From positions 1 to 37,543 of the forward strand of contig JBBRYB010000034.1 in the NCBI GenBank assembly GCA_038238115.1: a stretch of 37,543 nt of DNA, written 5' to 3'. The position numbers and the translations under genes are program-made. Within the stretch, counting starts at the first letter, position 1; each line of letters starts with the position of its first letter. Source of the stretch: JBBRYB01 sp038238115. Lineage in GTDB: Bacteria > Actinomycetota > Actinomycetes > Propionibacteriales > Nocardioidaceae. The notes under the pieces were generated by a model that saw only the letters and a list, made by a program, of their open reading frames with translations, was not told the origin of the DNA and did not search any database. Shown here one piece after another: positions 30,978 to 37,543 of the stretch.

Positions 30978-31472
30978 GTGAAGAAGCCGTTCGAGCAGAT
31001 CGTCCGCGAGCACGGAGCACCCGTCCTGCGCGTGTGCCGCGCCGTCTTGGGTCCGGTGGACGCCGAGGACGCCTGGTCGGAGACATTCCTGTCGGCGCTG
31101 AAGGCCTATCCCGACCTTGACGCGGGCGCCAACGTCGAGGCCTGGCTGGTGACCATTGCCCATCGCAAAGCCATTGACGTGACACGGGCGGCGGCTCGGC
31201 GCGCCATTCCGGTCGACGAGGTCCCCGACGCCGGGTCAACGCAAGACGATCCCGGCGCCCTGGACGACGGCCTCTGGTCGGCGATGAAAGCACTACCGAC
31301 GAAACAGCGTCAAGCGGTCGCCTATCACCATGTCGGCGGGTTCTCTCACAGACACGTCGCTGCGATCGTCGGGGGCACCGAAGCCGCCGCGCGTCGTGCT
31401 GCCGCCGACGGGATCGCGGCCTTGCGACGCGCGTATTCACGAACACCAGTTGAGGAGGGTCAGCCCCGATGA
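30978..31472 (+). CDS. ECF-type RNA polymerase sigma factor
   Basis: A 164-residue sigma-70 family protein with region 2 (FEQIVREHGAPVLRVCRAVL... DAEDAWSETF) and region 4 (LPTKQRQAVAYHHVGGFSHR then a helix-turn-helix) and little else, as in ECF factors. I use the GTG at 30978 with GGAG 12 bases upstream; a TTG at 30960 is the other option. Its stop overlaps the ATG of the ogt gene as ATGA, so the two are translationally coupled. No anti-sigma factor is adjacent. It may control a small DNA alkylation-damage regulon including ogt. Confidence 0.88.
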   Translation: MKKPFEQIVREHGAPVLRVCRAVLGPVDAEDAWSETFLSALKAYPDLDAGANVEAWLVTIAHRKAIDVTRAAARRAIPVDEVPDAGSTQDDPGALDDGLWSAMKALPTKQRQAVAYHHVGGFSHRHVAAIVGGTEAAARRAAADGIAALRRAYSRTPVEEGQPR

Positions 31473-32089
31473 ACACCAGGTCAGAACCCACAGCCGGCGA
31501 CATGTTCGCCGCACTCGCGGTCGTCGATGAACAAGCGCAGACGCGCCTGCATCGACGACTCGTCGCCACGGCCGAGTCCGAGGGTGTCCTCGACGTCGCC
31601 TACCGCACGATCGACACCCCGGTGGGGGTGCTGATGCTCGCCGCCACGGATCTCGGTCTGGTGCGGGTCGCCTATGAAGGCGACGACCACGACAAGGTGC
31701 TACAGGTGTTGGCCGCGAAGATCAGCCCACGCGTGCTCCTGGCGCCCGGCAGGCTGGACCGCGTTGCCCGCGAGCTCGAGGAGTACTTCACCGGCACGCG
31801 CAGGGTCTTCGATCTGCCGTTGGACCTGCGTCTCGCGACCGGCTTTCGACGCGGCGTGCTCGCGCACCTGCCCGAGATCGGCTATGGACACACCGAGAGC
31901 TATGCGGAGGTGGCCGCAGCCGCGGGCAGCCCCAACGCCGTACGCGCCGTCGGCACCGCCTGTGCCAGGAACCCGTTGCCGCTAGTCGTGCCGTGCCATC
32001 GGGTGGTCCGCTCCGACGGCTCCCTCGGTGAGTACGTCGGTGGCCGCGAGGCCAAGCGGACACTTCTCACCCTCGAAGGCGCCGCCTAG
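31469..32089 (+). CDS. ogt: Methylated-DNA--protein-cysteine methyltransferase
   Basis: A 206-residue suicide DNA repair protein that moves the methyl group from O6-methylguanine to its own Cys. The active site PCHRVV puts the acceptor at Cys176, with the upstream GYGHTESYAEVA and SPNAVRAVGTACARNPL DNA-binding segments in place and the terminal GG..AKR..LL..EG motif. The first 45 residues are an extra N-terminal part longer than in many Ogt proteins. It overlaps the sigma-factor stop by 4 bp. Transcription ends at the strong hairpin at 32105-32140. Confidence 0.95.
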   Translation: MNTRSEPTAGDMFAALAVVDEQAQTRLHRRLVATAESEGVLDVAYRTIDTPVGVLMLAATDLGLVRVAYEGDDHDKVLQVLAAKISPRVLLAPGRLDRVARELEEYFTGTRRVFDLPLDLRLATGFRRGVLAHLPEIGYGHTESYAEVAAAAGSPNAVRAVGTACARNPLPLVVPCHRVVRSDGSLGEYVGGREAKRTLLTLEGAA

Positions 32090-32104
32090 CCCCCCGCCTC
32101 CGCC

Positions 32105-32140
32105 GACCCGCCACCAAAGGCCCGCCTTTGGCGGCGGGTC
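32105..32140. terminator. Bidirectional hairpin terminator
   Basis: GACCCGCC (32105-32112) pairs with GGCGGGTC (32133-32140) and CCAAAGG (32114-32120) with CCTTTGG (32125-32131), with one A/C mismatch and a CCCG loop. This 15-bp stem lies between the convergent ogt and methyltransferase genes and probably serves both. There is no long T-run, as is common in actinobacteria. Confidence 0.8.
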
Positions 32141-32162
32141 GTGGGTTTGGGGAGCGCGGCGG

Positions 32163-33008
32163 CTAGCTCGTCCCACTCTTGGCGGGCGGTCTGGTGGCGA
32201 TGACGACGGTGGCGCTCAGCTCGTCGGAACTGGCCAACCGCGCGACCAGCCCGTTCTGCGCGACGATCTCGAGGGCTCGTGGTGCCTGACGTTCGCTCGT
32301 CTCGACCAGCAGATGGCCGTCGGGTGCCAGCCACCGTGGGGCCGCGGCGCTCAGCCGCCGCAGAAAGTCAAGTCCGTCAGCGCCACCGTCGAGGGCCACT
32401 CGCGGTTCGTGAATGCGAGCCTCTTGAGGCAGCAGCCCGAACGCCTCAGTGGGTACATACGGAGCGTTAGCGGCAAGGATGTCGACCCGGCCACGTAGCG
32501 CCGGCGGCAATGGGTCGAAGAGGTCACCCTCATAGACGTGACCGCCGGCCGCGGCGACGTTGCGGCGTGCGCATCGCACCGCGGCGGGGTCGATGTCCAC
32601 GGCGTACAGCTCGACCAACTCCAGGTGCGCGGCAAGCGCGGCGCCCACAACCCCTGATCCACAGCACATGTCAACGATGATCGGTCGTGAGCAGGGCAGA
32701 GTCTGATCTGCGGATCTGGGGGCCGGCCGGGCCAGGGCGGTCGCCTGCTGGACGAGAAGCTCGGTACGGCGGCGCGGGACGAAGACTCCGCGATCCACAG
32801 CCATCCGTAGGCCGCAGAACTCGGCCCAGCCGAGGACGTGCTCGAGAGGGAGGCCGGCGGCCCGCCGGTCCACCATGGCGGCGAGGTCGGCAGCCGTGCT
32901 TGCTGAGGAGAGGAGCAACTGCGCCTCATCCTCGGCGAAGACGCAGCCGGCGGCGCGAAGCCTGTCGACGATGACGGACTGAGGTTGATACGACGGGAGG
33001 GTTGACAT
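32163..33008 (-). CDS. PrmC/HemK-related protein N5-glutamine methyltransferase
   Basis: A 281-residue SAM-dependent methyltransferase. The N-terminal helical part resembles PrmC; the SAM motif I is VDMCCGSGVVGAAL (112-125), and motif IV reads NAPYVP (181-186) instead of the canonical NPPY. A NAPY variant is known in a PrmC-related family of unknown substrate in actinobacteria. I use the ATG at 33008 (MSTLPSYQ); a GTG at 33050 in the same frame is possible, and neither has a strong ribosome site. Likely acts on a glutamine in a protein other than the release factors, which is inference. Confidence 0.85.
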   Translation of the reverse strand: MSTLPSYQPQSVIVDRLRAAGCVFAEDEAQLLLSSASTAADLAAMVDRRAAGLPLEHVLGWAEFCGLRMAVDRGVFVPRRRTELLVQQATALARPAPRSADQTLPCSRPIIVDMCCGSGVVGAALAAHLELVELYAVDIDPAAVRCARRNVAAAGGHVYEGDLFDPLPPALRGRVDILAANAPYVPTEAFGLLPQEARIHEPRVALDGGADGLDFLRRLSAAAPRWLAPDGHLLVETSERQAPRALEIVAQNGLVARLASSDELSATVVIATRPPAKSGTS

Positions 33009-33261
33009 GGGAGTCTTTCGGGTCGCACATGAGCGCTCCCGCGCAATCACCTATGCCGGCGAACCACGCGGCCGTGAGGTGGGAGCACCCCGCCTGTTCT
33101 GACAAAGATGAGTCTCACCTCCCTCGACGCGTCCGTTGTTGAACGGGGCAACACTACCCTGGGCCGGGTCGTCCATCTCTGCGAAAACCCGGTAACTGGG
33201 GGTTGCTGAGAGTAACCTTTCAATTACTGAACGGTGATGTTACGCAGGGAGTGGACGATTC

Positions 33262-33756
33262 ATGCAGCCGAGGACGATACCGACCGATGGAAAGCTTGCA
33301 ACCAGGCAGAGCGACTCCGCCATACCGTCGCCCGAACAATCACCCCACCCGATCCGGCAGTTCCTCCTCGTCGGGCGACACAGCCCGTGGCGCTGGACCC
33401 TTGCCTTGGCGGCCGTCGTGGCAGCGGTGGCGCATGTTCCGGTGATTGCGCCGCACCTGGACGAAGCCCCCTACATGGGCGTGCTCTTTATTGTGCTGTC
33501 GGTGGCGTGCTGCACTTTGGCCGCGGCAGGTCTGATGCGCGACACGGCCGCGATCTATGCCCTTGCCACTCTGACCTGCGGAAGTGCCATTATCGGGTAC
33601 GCGGCGACACGGTTGATCGAGTTCCCGATGCTCATGGATGACGTGGGGAACTGGTTCGAGCCGCTCGGTGTCGTTTCTGTCGTCGCTGAGGCCATCGTCG
33701 TCGCGTGTGCGATCAGGGCGCTGGCTTCATCTTCTCTGTCGGTCAGCACGCGCTGA
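33262..33756 (+). CDS. Small integral membrane protein, four predicted helices
   Basis: A 164-residue protein with a hydrophilic Pro/Ser/Gln-rich N-terminus (about 40 residues) and four hydrophobic segments at about residues 44-62, 70-90, 94-115 and 135-155. GGGAG precedes the ATG by 9 bases. I do not recognise a family. It is divergent from the methyltransferase gene and has no partner downstream. The N-terminal tail suggests a cytoplasmic domain; function unknown. Confidence 0.65.
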   Translation: MQPRTIPTDGKLATRQSDSAIPSPEQSPHPIRQFLLVGRHSPWRWTLALAAVVAAVAHVPVIAPHLDEAPYMGVLFIVLSVACCTLAAAGLMRDTAAIYALATLTCGSAIIGYAATRLIEFPMLMDDVGNWFEPLGVVSVVAEAIVVACAIRALASSSLSVSTR

Positions 33757-34330
33757 GGGTACTCCCCGGACAGGGTGACGGCTCCTCGGGCGCCATCCCC
33801 ACGCGACCAGCCCCCGTTCTCGCCGCGAGGGGCGAGCCTGCCTCAAGTCCCGACACCTCCAGCCGAGCCTCGCTGCGCCGCTGCGTAGTACCCGCCCTCC
33901 TTGGAGCCTCAATACCGAGGACCCAGCCTGGCGTGTGGTTGGTTCAGTGGGGTTTCGGCGCAGGCAACGGCAGCAGCTTGCGCTGGAATCCATTGAAGCT
34001 CATCGGCGAGTACGCACGACACGACGATCACACAGACCTGTTTCGCGACCGGATCGATGGTCAGACCGGCGGGTAGAGTCGAGCCGCTGAAGGCATGAGG
34101 GTTAGTGTGTCGCGGCAAAACGATGCCGATCGGTTGCTGAGCCACTGGTGCTCGGGGACGGTGACGAGAGAAACCGACGGCACTTGTTGGATCGGCGACG
34201 GCTAGACGGGTGTAACGAGGCCGGGCGCGGATCGTGCTGATCGCGGCTGATTGCTCATCGAATGCCCCGAGATCACTCGCCGGGTCTGGTGTCCCCGACC
34301 GTGATCGGTCGGCGGGACCGCATCGTCGCC
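33757..34330. other. Gene-poor stretch
   Basis: No convincing gene. One frame contains RWNPLKLIGEYARHDDHTDL (about 33984-34043), whose composition looks protein-like and may be a decayed gene tail ending near 34076. The remaining frames on both strands have Arg/Pro-rich shadow composition. No tRNA or hairpin of note was found. Confidence 0.4.
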
Positions 34331-34447
34331 AGCGGTCTGCGGACCGGGCTGCGTGAGAAGACCACGCAGAGCGGTCTGCGGACCGGGCTGCGTGAGAAGA
34401 CCACGCAGAGCGGTCTGCGGACCGGGCTGCGTGAGAAGACCACACAC
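34331..34447. repeat. 39-bp unit tandemly repeated three times
   Basis: The unit beginning AGCGGTCTGCGGACCGGGCT occurs at 34331-34369, 34370-34408 and 34409-34447. Copies 1 and 2 are identical; copy 3 differs only in its last bases (ACACAC for ACGCAG). As 39 is a multiple of 3, the plus-strand frame is kept and encodes SGLRTGLREKTTQ three times. The last copy runs into transposase-like sequence. Confidence 0.95.
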
Positions 34448-34531
34448 GACTACAAGCGCATTGGCACCACGACGCTGTTCGGCACTCTCGAGGTCAACCG
34501 CCGACAAGTCACCGACCCAGCATTGACCTGA
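34331..34531 (+). pseudogene. IS630-type transposase fragment
   Basis: After the repeats the frame reads GLREKTTHDYKRIGTTTLFG followed by TLEV, a close match to the conserved middle of IS630-family DDE transposases (typically ...RTHDYKRHGTTTLFAAL-V). The frame stops at 34531; no DDE residues or ends are present, so this is only a small internal fragment. The 39-bp repeat unit itself includes the GLREKTT codons, showing the triplication arose within the transposase sequence. Confidence 0.6.
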
Positions 34532-34638
34532 GTCGCGAAATGCGCTCTGGACCGTCGGGGCACGCCGGACATCTCGCGGCGCAAGTGGGTCCTGGCAAAC
34601 GGCGGACCCGCCACCGCTCGCCGGTGGGCGAACGATGA

Positions 34639-34658
34639 CGGGCTTGTGGTCGAGCCCG
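34639..34658. terminator. Hairpin downstream of the secreted protein gene
   Basis: CGGGCT (34639-34644) pairs with AGCCCG (34653-34658) around an 8-base loop. It lies 45 bases beyond the stop of the minus-strand gene at 34703 and may be its terminator; no T-run is present. Confidence 0.35.
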
Positions 34659-34702
34659 AATGCGGAGCCGGACCGGGTATGCCGATCGGTGGAGCCTGTT
34701 GG

Positions 34703-35560
34703 TCAGTAGGACTGCATCAACGACCACAGGCTTCGCAGCTGGCCCTCACGAAGGACCATCAGCGACCTGCGGATCTCCGTTCGCATCTTCTGCAGAACCG
34801 GATCGGGACCACTCTTGTTCACCGACGTATTGGCCGAGCTCACCGGCTGTTGCTTGTTGCCGGTGTAGCCGCGTACCTTCAACACGACGGCGTGTAGGTG
34901 CGCCTTGTTCAGGTCCATGATCGCTGGCCGGATTCTCAGCCGCAGCTTCTGGACATCTCCGCGGACGCCGAGCATCCGGTTCGGGGTGAAGGCTTCCTTG
35001 AGGCTGTTGCTGCAGTACACGTGGATCATCTCGACGGGACCGGACATGTGGTGCATGGACATGCTCGGCATGGACTTGCTGTGCCGGTGCGCGCGGGGGA
35101 TAGTGCCGAGATACGGCAGGGGCCTGCCGGTGAACATGACGCCACCGATCTTGCCGTCATAAACGAGCGCTGCGCGCGGGTTCGCCGGATGCAGACCCAT
35201 GGAGTTCGGCTTCGGGTTGAAGTAGTGCGTCGGACGAGCCAAGTTCATGCCTGCCCGCCACCTGCCCTTCAAACCTGAGGCCGTGTGGGTGCTGCAGAAC
35301 CTGTTGACGCCGTCGAACAGTCTCTGCGCCTTGGCACGGCTTCCATCGGATGCTCCGGTGATGTTGGGTATGTAGGTGGAGTGGGCCGGATCGACCATCT
35401 CGACTTTGTTGCCCGTGGGGCCGGTCTTGAGGTGCACTGACGTCGCCGACACCATGCTTGGGGCGGCCGAGGCGTTGTACATGAGCGGCGCAGACAGGCC
35501 AATCAAGCCGATGAGGGTCGCACCGGCCGTCCCGCATACGAGGTTCTTGTTTACTCTCAC
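34703..35560 (-). CDS. Secreted protein with Met/His-rich segment, function unknown
   Basis: A 285-residue exported protein: signal peptide at residues 1-32 (Ala-rich cleavage near NASAA), then a soluble mature part with two Cys (89 and 183) that could form a disulfide. Residues 158-180 are notably rich in His and Met (HRHSKSMPSMSMHHMSG...), a pattern seen in copper-binding extracellular proteins. The start is a GTG at 35560 with AAGGGA 6 bases upstream. I do not recognise the family. It is monocistronic and flanked by transposase remnants, so may have been acquired with them; its GC content looks lower than in the sugar genes. Confidence 0.75.
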   Translation of the reverse strand: MRVNKNLVCGTAGATLIGLIGLSAPLMYNASAAPSMVSATSVHLKTGPTGNKVEMVDPAHSTYIPNITGASDGSRAKAQRLFDGVNRFCSTHTASGLKGRWRAGMNLARPTHYFNPKPNSMGLHPANPRAALVYDGKIGGVMFTGRPLPYLGTIPRAHRHSKSMPSMSMHHMSGPVEMIHVYCSNSLKEAFTPNRMLGVRGDVQKLRLRIRPAIMDLNKAHLHAVVLKVRGYTGNKQQPVSSANTSVNKSGPDPVLQKMRTEIRRSLMVLREGQLRSLWSLMQSY

Positions 35561-35662
35561 GGTTGTCCCTTCAGGGTGGGAAGTCCGGCACCCATGGCAT
35601 GACGCTCATGGCAGCTCCGGGCTTCCCCAATAGCGAATTTTTGGCAATTAACTCAGTGTGAC

Positions 35663-35673
35663 GTAACAGTTAC
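35663..35673. promoter_or_regulatory. Palindrome upstream of the secreted protein gene
   Basis: GTAAC-A-GTTAC is a perfect inverted repeat about 100 bases upstream of the GTG at 35560, in locally AT-rich DNA. It is a candidate operator; no matching second site was seen. Confidence 0.3.
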
Positions 35674-35744
35674 CCCTTGTATTGATTTTGGTGCGATCGG
35701 GACGCGGTCGCCCCGCAGACTTGTGACGGTTCGTTTGGTGGTGA

Positions 35745-36510
35745 GCAGTGCCGTTCGCCCGTGCTGCGGGACGGGCCGGGTACGTCTGCCAGCTCGGGCG
35801 CGTCACATGGCGGGTAGTTGGTCGACGTGGATCGAGCCGGACGCGATGGGCCCCGACGGTTCGTCACGACCTCCAGCACGTACCCAAGGCCGTGCTCAAG
35901 CACGGCACCCGAGGCGTCGGGTCGGCGCCGTAGACCCCGTCGCCGACCACCCACGCCGCCGGGACACCGCTCTGAGCGCACTGGTGATCATCGCCGTCGC
36001 GAGCGCCGGCTTTGTCGCGAACGTCACGTCGGGCGAGAACCAGGCTTCGGCGCACTCGTCCGAGTCGGTCGTCCACGACTTCGGCGCGTTCAGGGCCCGG
36101 TCGATGAACGCGTGCCCAGGCGATGTCGCGTAGGTCAAATACAACGCAAACTGGGCGCCTCGACTTGCGGGCGGTGCCGGTGTCCTGGTGCTGCATCCCG
36201 ATCGAGGCAACACCCTTCTTCACGTCGCGGTCACGTCCACGATCAGCACCGCCAGGATCGGCTCAAGGGCTCGACCACATACGCACGCAGATCGTCGCAG
36301 ACACCGTCGGCGTCCCAGTTCGCCCGCCAGCAAATGCTGCAGCCGTCAGGTTCTGACGTCGCCGCGGTGCTCAGCTATCGTCCAGCAGTTCTTCCGATCC
36401 AGCCCGACAACAATCTGCAGCATCAGCGACGCGGCATGCCGCAACGGCTCAGACCGGGAGAACCGCGGCGCGATGGTATTGATGCTCGCCCGGTGGCCGC
36501 CCCACACCAC
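35745..36510 (-). pseudogene. IS701-type transposase, multiply frameshifted
   Basis: Conserved pieces occur in transposase order on the minus strand but in different frames: INTIAPRFSRSEPLRHAASL and GLDRKNCWTIAEHRGDV (about 36350-36480), ANWDADGVCDDLRAYVVEPL (about 36260-36320), KKGVASIGMQHQDTGTA, then AQFALYLTYATSPGHAFIDRAL with NAPKSWTTD and FATKPALATAMI, then GVPAAWVVGDGVYGADP and LEHGLGYVLEVVTNRR. Intact IS701 transposases are about 400 residues. At least four frameshifts and stop codons are present, so it is inactive. Terminal inverted repeats were not found. Confidence 0.8.
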
Positions 36511-36876
36511 GCAGAAACGCCGCCGCGCACAGCGTCAGCCACAGGTCACGATCTACGGCTGTCCTACCAGTAACGCCATGCATTCGAATGATCACACTGC
36601 GCAAATGCACCTGAAAATATATCGTTGCGTAATCGAATTGTACGCTGTGATGCAATTGCCTCTTTCAAGAGACAAGCGGCAAGTGTTCTAAACACTCCAC
36701 ACGCGAGGAATATCCCGATAAGCGTGCGAAAAGGCCTTCTGATCTGCCACGCTCTGCGCATCGGTCACCAACGGCCGTAGCGAAGCTTCGATCCACCAGG
36801 CACTCTGGTCGCCCTTGGCCTGGTGGGGAGCGAGAGGCGAAACCCACGCTATCCAAGTCGACGGAAAGCTGCCCTC
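36511..36876. other. AT-richer intergenic stretch
   Basis: From about 36560 to 36720 the sequence is clearly less GC-rich than the rest of the window. It holds a perfect palindrome AGTGTT-CTA-AACACT (36682-36696). On the minus strand a frame ending at 36688 reads WWIEASLRPLVTDAQSVADQ and onward, with natural composition, and may be the tail of a lost gene. No intact gene is seen. Confidence 0.4.
36682..36696. promoter_or_regulatory. Perfect 15-bp palindrome
   Basis: AGTGTT-CTA-AACACT, 180 bases upstream of the collagen-like gene. It could be an operator; its position overlaps the stop of the minus-strand tail ORF. Confidence 0.3.
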
Positions 36877-37543
36877 GTGTCCAATCGCGTTGCACCGAAG
36901 ACCGGCCGCACACGGTCCAGCACAAAGTATCTTCTCGGAGGCGGGATCACTCTCGCCATTCTCGGCAGCATGACTGCCGCCCAAGCCTCGATCCCGGCAG
37001 CCAATGGCGTCATCAGCGCCTGCTATGACAAGTCGACTGGGGCCACGCGCATTATCGATGTGGCGAAGACGAACTGCAAGACTGGAGAAAAACTGATCAC
37101 CTGGAATCAAACAGGTCCGGTTGGACCTCAAGGTCCCCGGGGGATCCAGGGCGTTAAGGGTGACACTGGCGCGACTGGCGCCAAAGGGGATGCCGGATCC
37201 GACGGTGTCGACGGAAGCAACGGCGCGGACGGAGCCAGGGGCGCCACTGGCGACACTGGTGCGACTGGAGCGACCGGCGCCCAGGGCAGCCAGGGTGAGA
37301 CGGGTTCCGTTGGTGCGATGGGTCCACAGGGGGTGCAGGGCGAAACCGGAACAGCGGGGTCTGACGGAGCCGCTGGAGCGACTGGTGCCAAGGGTGACAC
37401 CGGAGCTGCTGGAGCTACTGGTGCCAAGGGTGACACCGGAGCTACCGGCACTCAGGGCGAAACCGGCGCAGCGGGAGCTGACGGAGCCGCTGGAGCTACT
37501 GGCGCCAAGGGAGACACCGGAGCTACCGGCACTCAGGGCGAAA
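36877..37543 (+). CDS. Collagen-like surface protein (partial, runs off right edge)
   Basis: At least 222 residues. From the GTG at 36877 (GGAAAG about 8 bases upstream) comes a basic N-terminus, a hydrophobic signal segment at about residues 19-36, then NGVISACYDKSTGATRIID and NCKTGEKLITWNQTG, a Cys-containing head typical of actinobacterial collagen-like proteins. From residue 80 every third residue is Gly without a break to the window edge (GPVGPQGPRG, then many GATGAKGDTGA units). The repeats are Thr/Ala/Asp/Lys-rich and Pro-poor, so a triple helix would be stabilised by charge and Thr rather than hydroxyproline. Likely exported and displayed on or released from the cell. The C-terminus and anchor lie outside the window. 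Confidence 0.88.
   Translation, partial: MSNRVAPKTGRTRSSTKYLLGGGITLAILGSMTAAQASIPAANGVISACYDKSTGATRIIDVAKTNCKTGEKLITWNQTGPVGPQGPRGIQGVKGDTGATGAKGDAGSDGVDGSNGADGARGATGDTGATGATGAQGSQGETGSVGAMGPQGVQGETGTAGSDGAAGATGAKGDTGAAGATGAKGDTGATGTQGETGAAGADGAAGATGAKGDTGATGTQGE
37369..37543 (+). repeat. Near-perfect direct repeats within the collagen-like gene
   Basis: Units such as GGAGCTACTGGTGCCAAGGG and GACACCGGAGCTACCGGCAC recur with few changes; the block 37369-37455 is partly duplicated in 37474-37543. High nucleotide identity between units suggests recent expansion by slippage or recombination. Confidence 0.8.

Noticed and set aside
33909..34445. Minus-strand frame with WSSHAARSADR repeated
   Set aside because: The repetition comes from the 39-bp DNA triplication; the frame has no other sign of coding. 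The plus frame matches a transposase instead.
34331..34447. CRISPR array
   Set aside because: The three units are directly adjacent without unique spacers, keep a reading frame and lie in a transposase fragment; no cas genes are present.
35723..36133. Plus-strand frame with a hydrophobic stretch (LSALVIIAVASAGFVANVTSG)
   Set aside because: It lies antisense to recognisable IS701 transposase segments, and the rest of the frame is Arg/Pro-rich, so it is probably a shadow.
37128..37451. Minus-strand frame rich in APVAPVSPLAP
   Set aside because: This is the antisense of the Gly-X-Y repeats of the collagen-like gene, a regular artefact of repetitive coding DNA.

Overview
The window is about 37.5 kb of high-GC DNA with actinobacterial features: GC-rich codon use, lipoprotein-anchored sugar-binding proteins, ROK and LacI regulators, an MsiK/SugC-type shared ATPase, a DUF3072 protein and a small ECF sigma factor paired with ogt. 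A soil or plant-associated member of Propionibacteriales or Micrococcales is plausible, but I cannot name the genus. Most of it is a carbohydrate-use region; both ends show mobile-element scars.

Layout. (1) 1-172: the 3' part of a tRNA-Asn-like gene next to what may be the start of an integrase gene, probably the edge of an integrated element to the left. (2) 143-9000, minus strand: a ROK-regulated operon (ROK regulator, sugar-binding lipoprotein, two permeases, GH4 phospho-glycosidase, BadF-type kinase), a secreted GH9 enzyme upstream of it, and a divergent GH3 NagZ-like hexosaminidase. Two near-identical palindromes sit on the promoters of this set, so they are probably one regulon, possibly for beta-linked glucose, glucosamine or chitin oligosaccharides. 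(3) 10749-21735: a LacI regulator divergent from a GH13 alpha-glucosidase, then two successive LpqY-like binding-protein/permease sets ending in a single sugar ABC ATPase. No other ATPase is present, so this one may serve all three importers. (4) 21899-24513: xylA and xylB after a long hairpin. (5) 24630-29181: intact nucleoside hydrolase, Gfo/Idh dehydrogenase and LacI genes interleaved with decayed genes (thuA-like, ribokinase, a dehydrogenase tail, a permease tail). (6) 29212-33756: cupin/mannose-6-phosphate-isomerase-like protein, DUF3072, ECF sigma-ogt pair, a PrmC-related methyltransferase and a four-helix membrane protein. (7) 34331-37543: an IS630-type transposase fragment with a 39-bp triplication, a secreted Met/His-rich protein, a broken IS701-type transposase, and a collagen-like surface protein running off the right edge.

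How they fit together: secreted and cytoplasmic glycosidases release sugars, ABC importers bring oligosaccharides in, and GH4, GH13, GH3, kinases and xylAB feed them to central metabolism under at least three local repressors. The region between 24.6 and 29.2 kb looks like an older catabolic cluster in the course of being lost. All functions are inferred from recognisable motifs and order; no database search was run.
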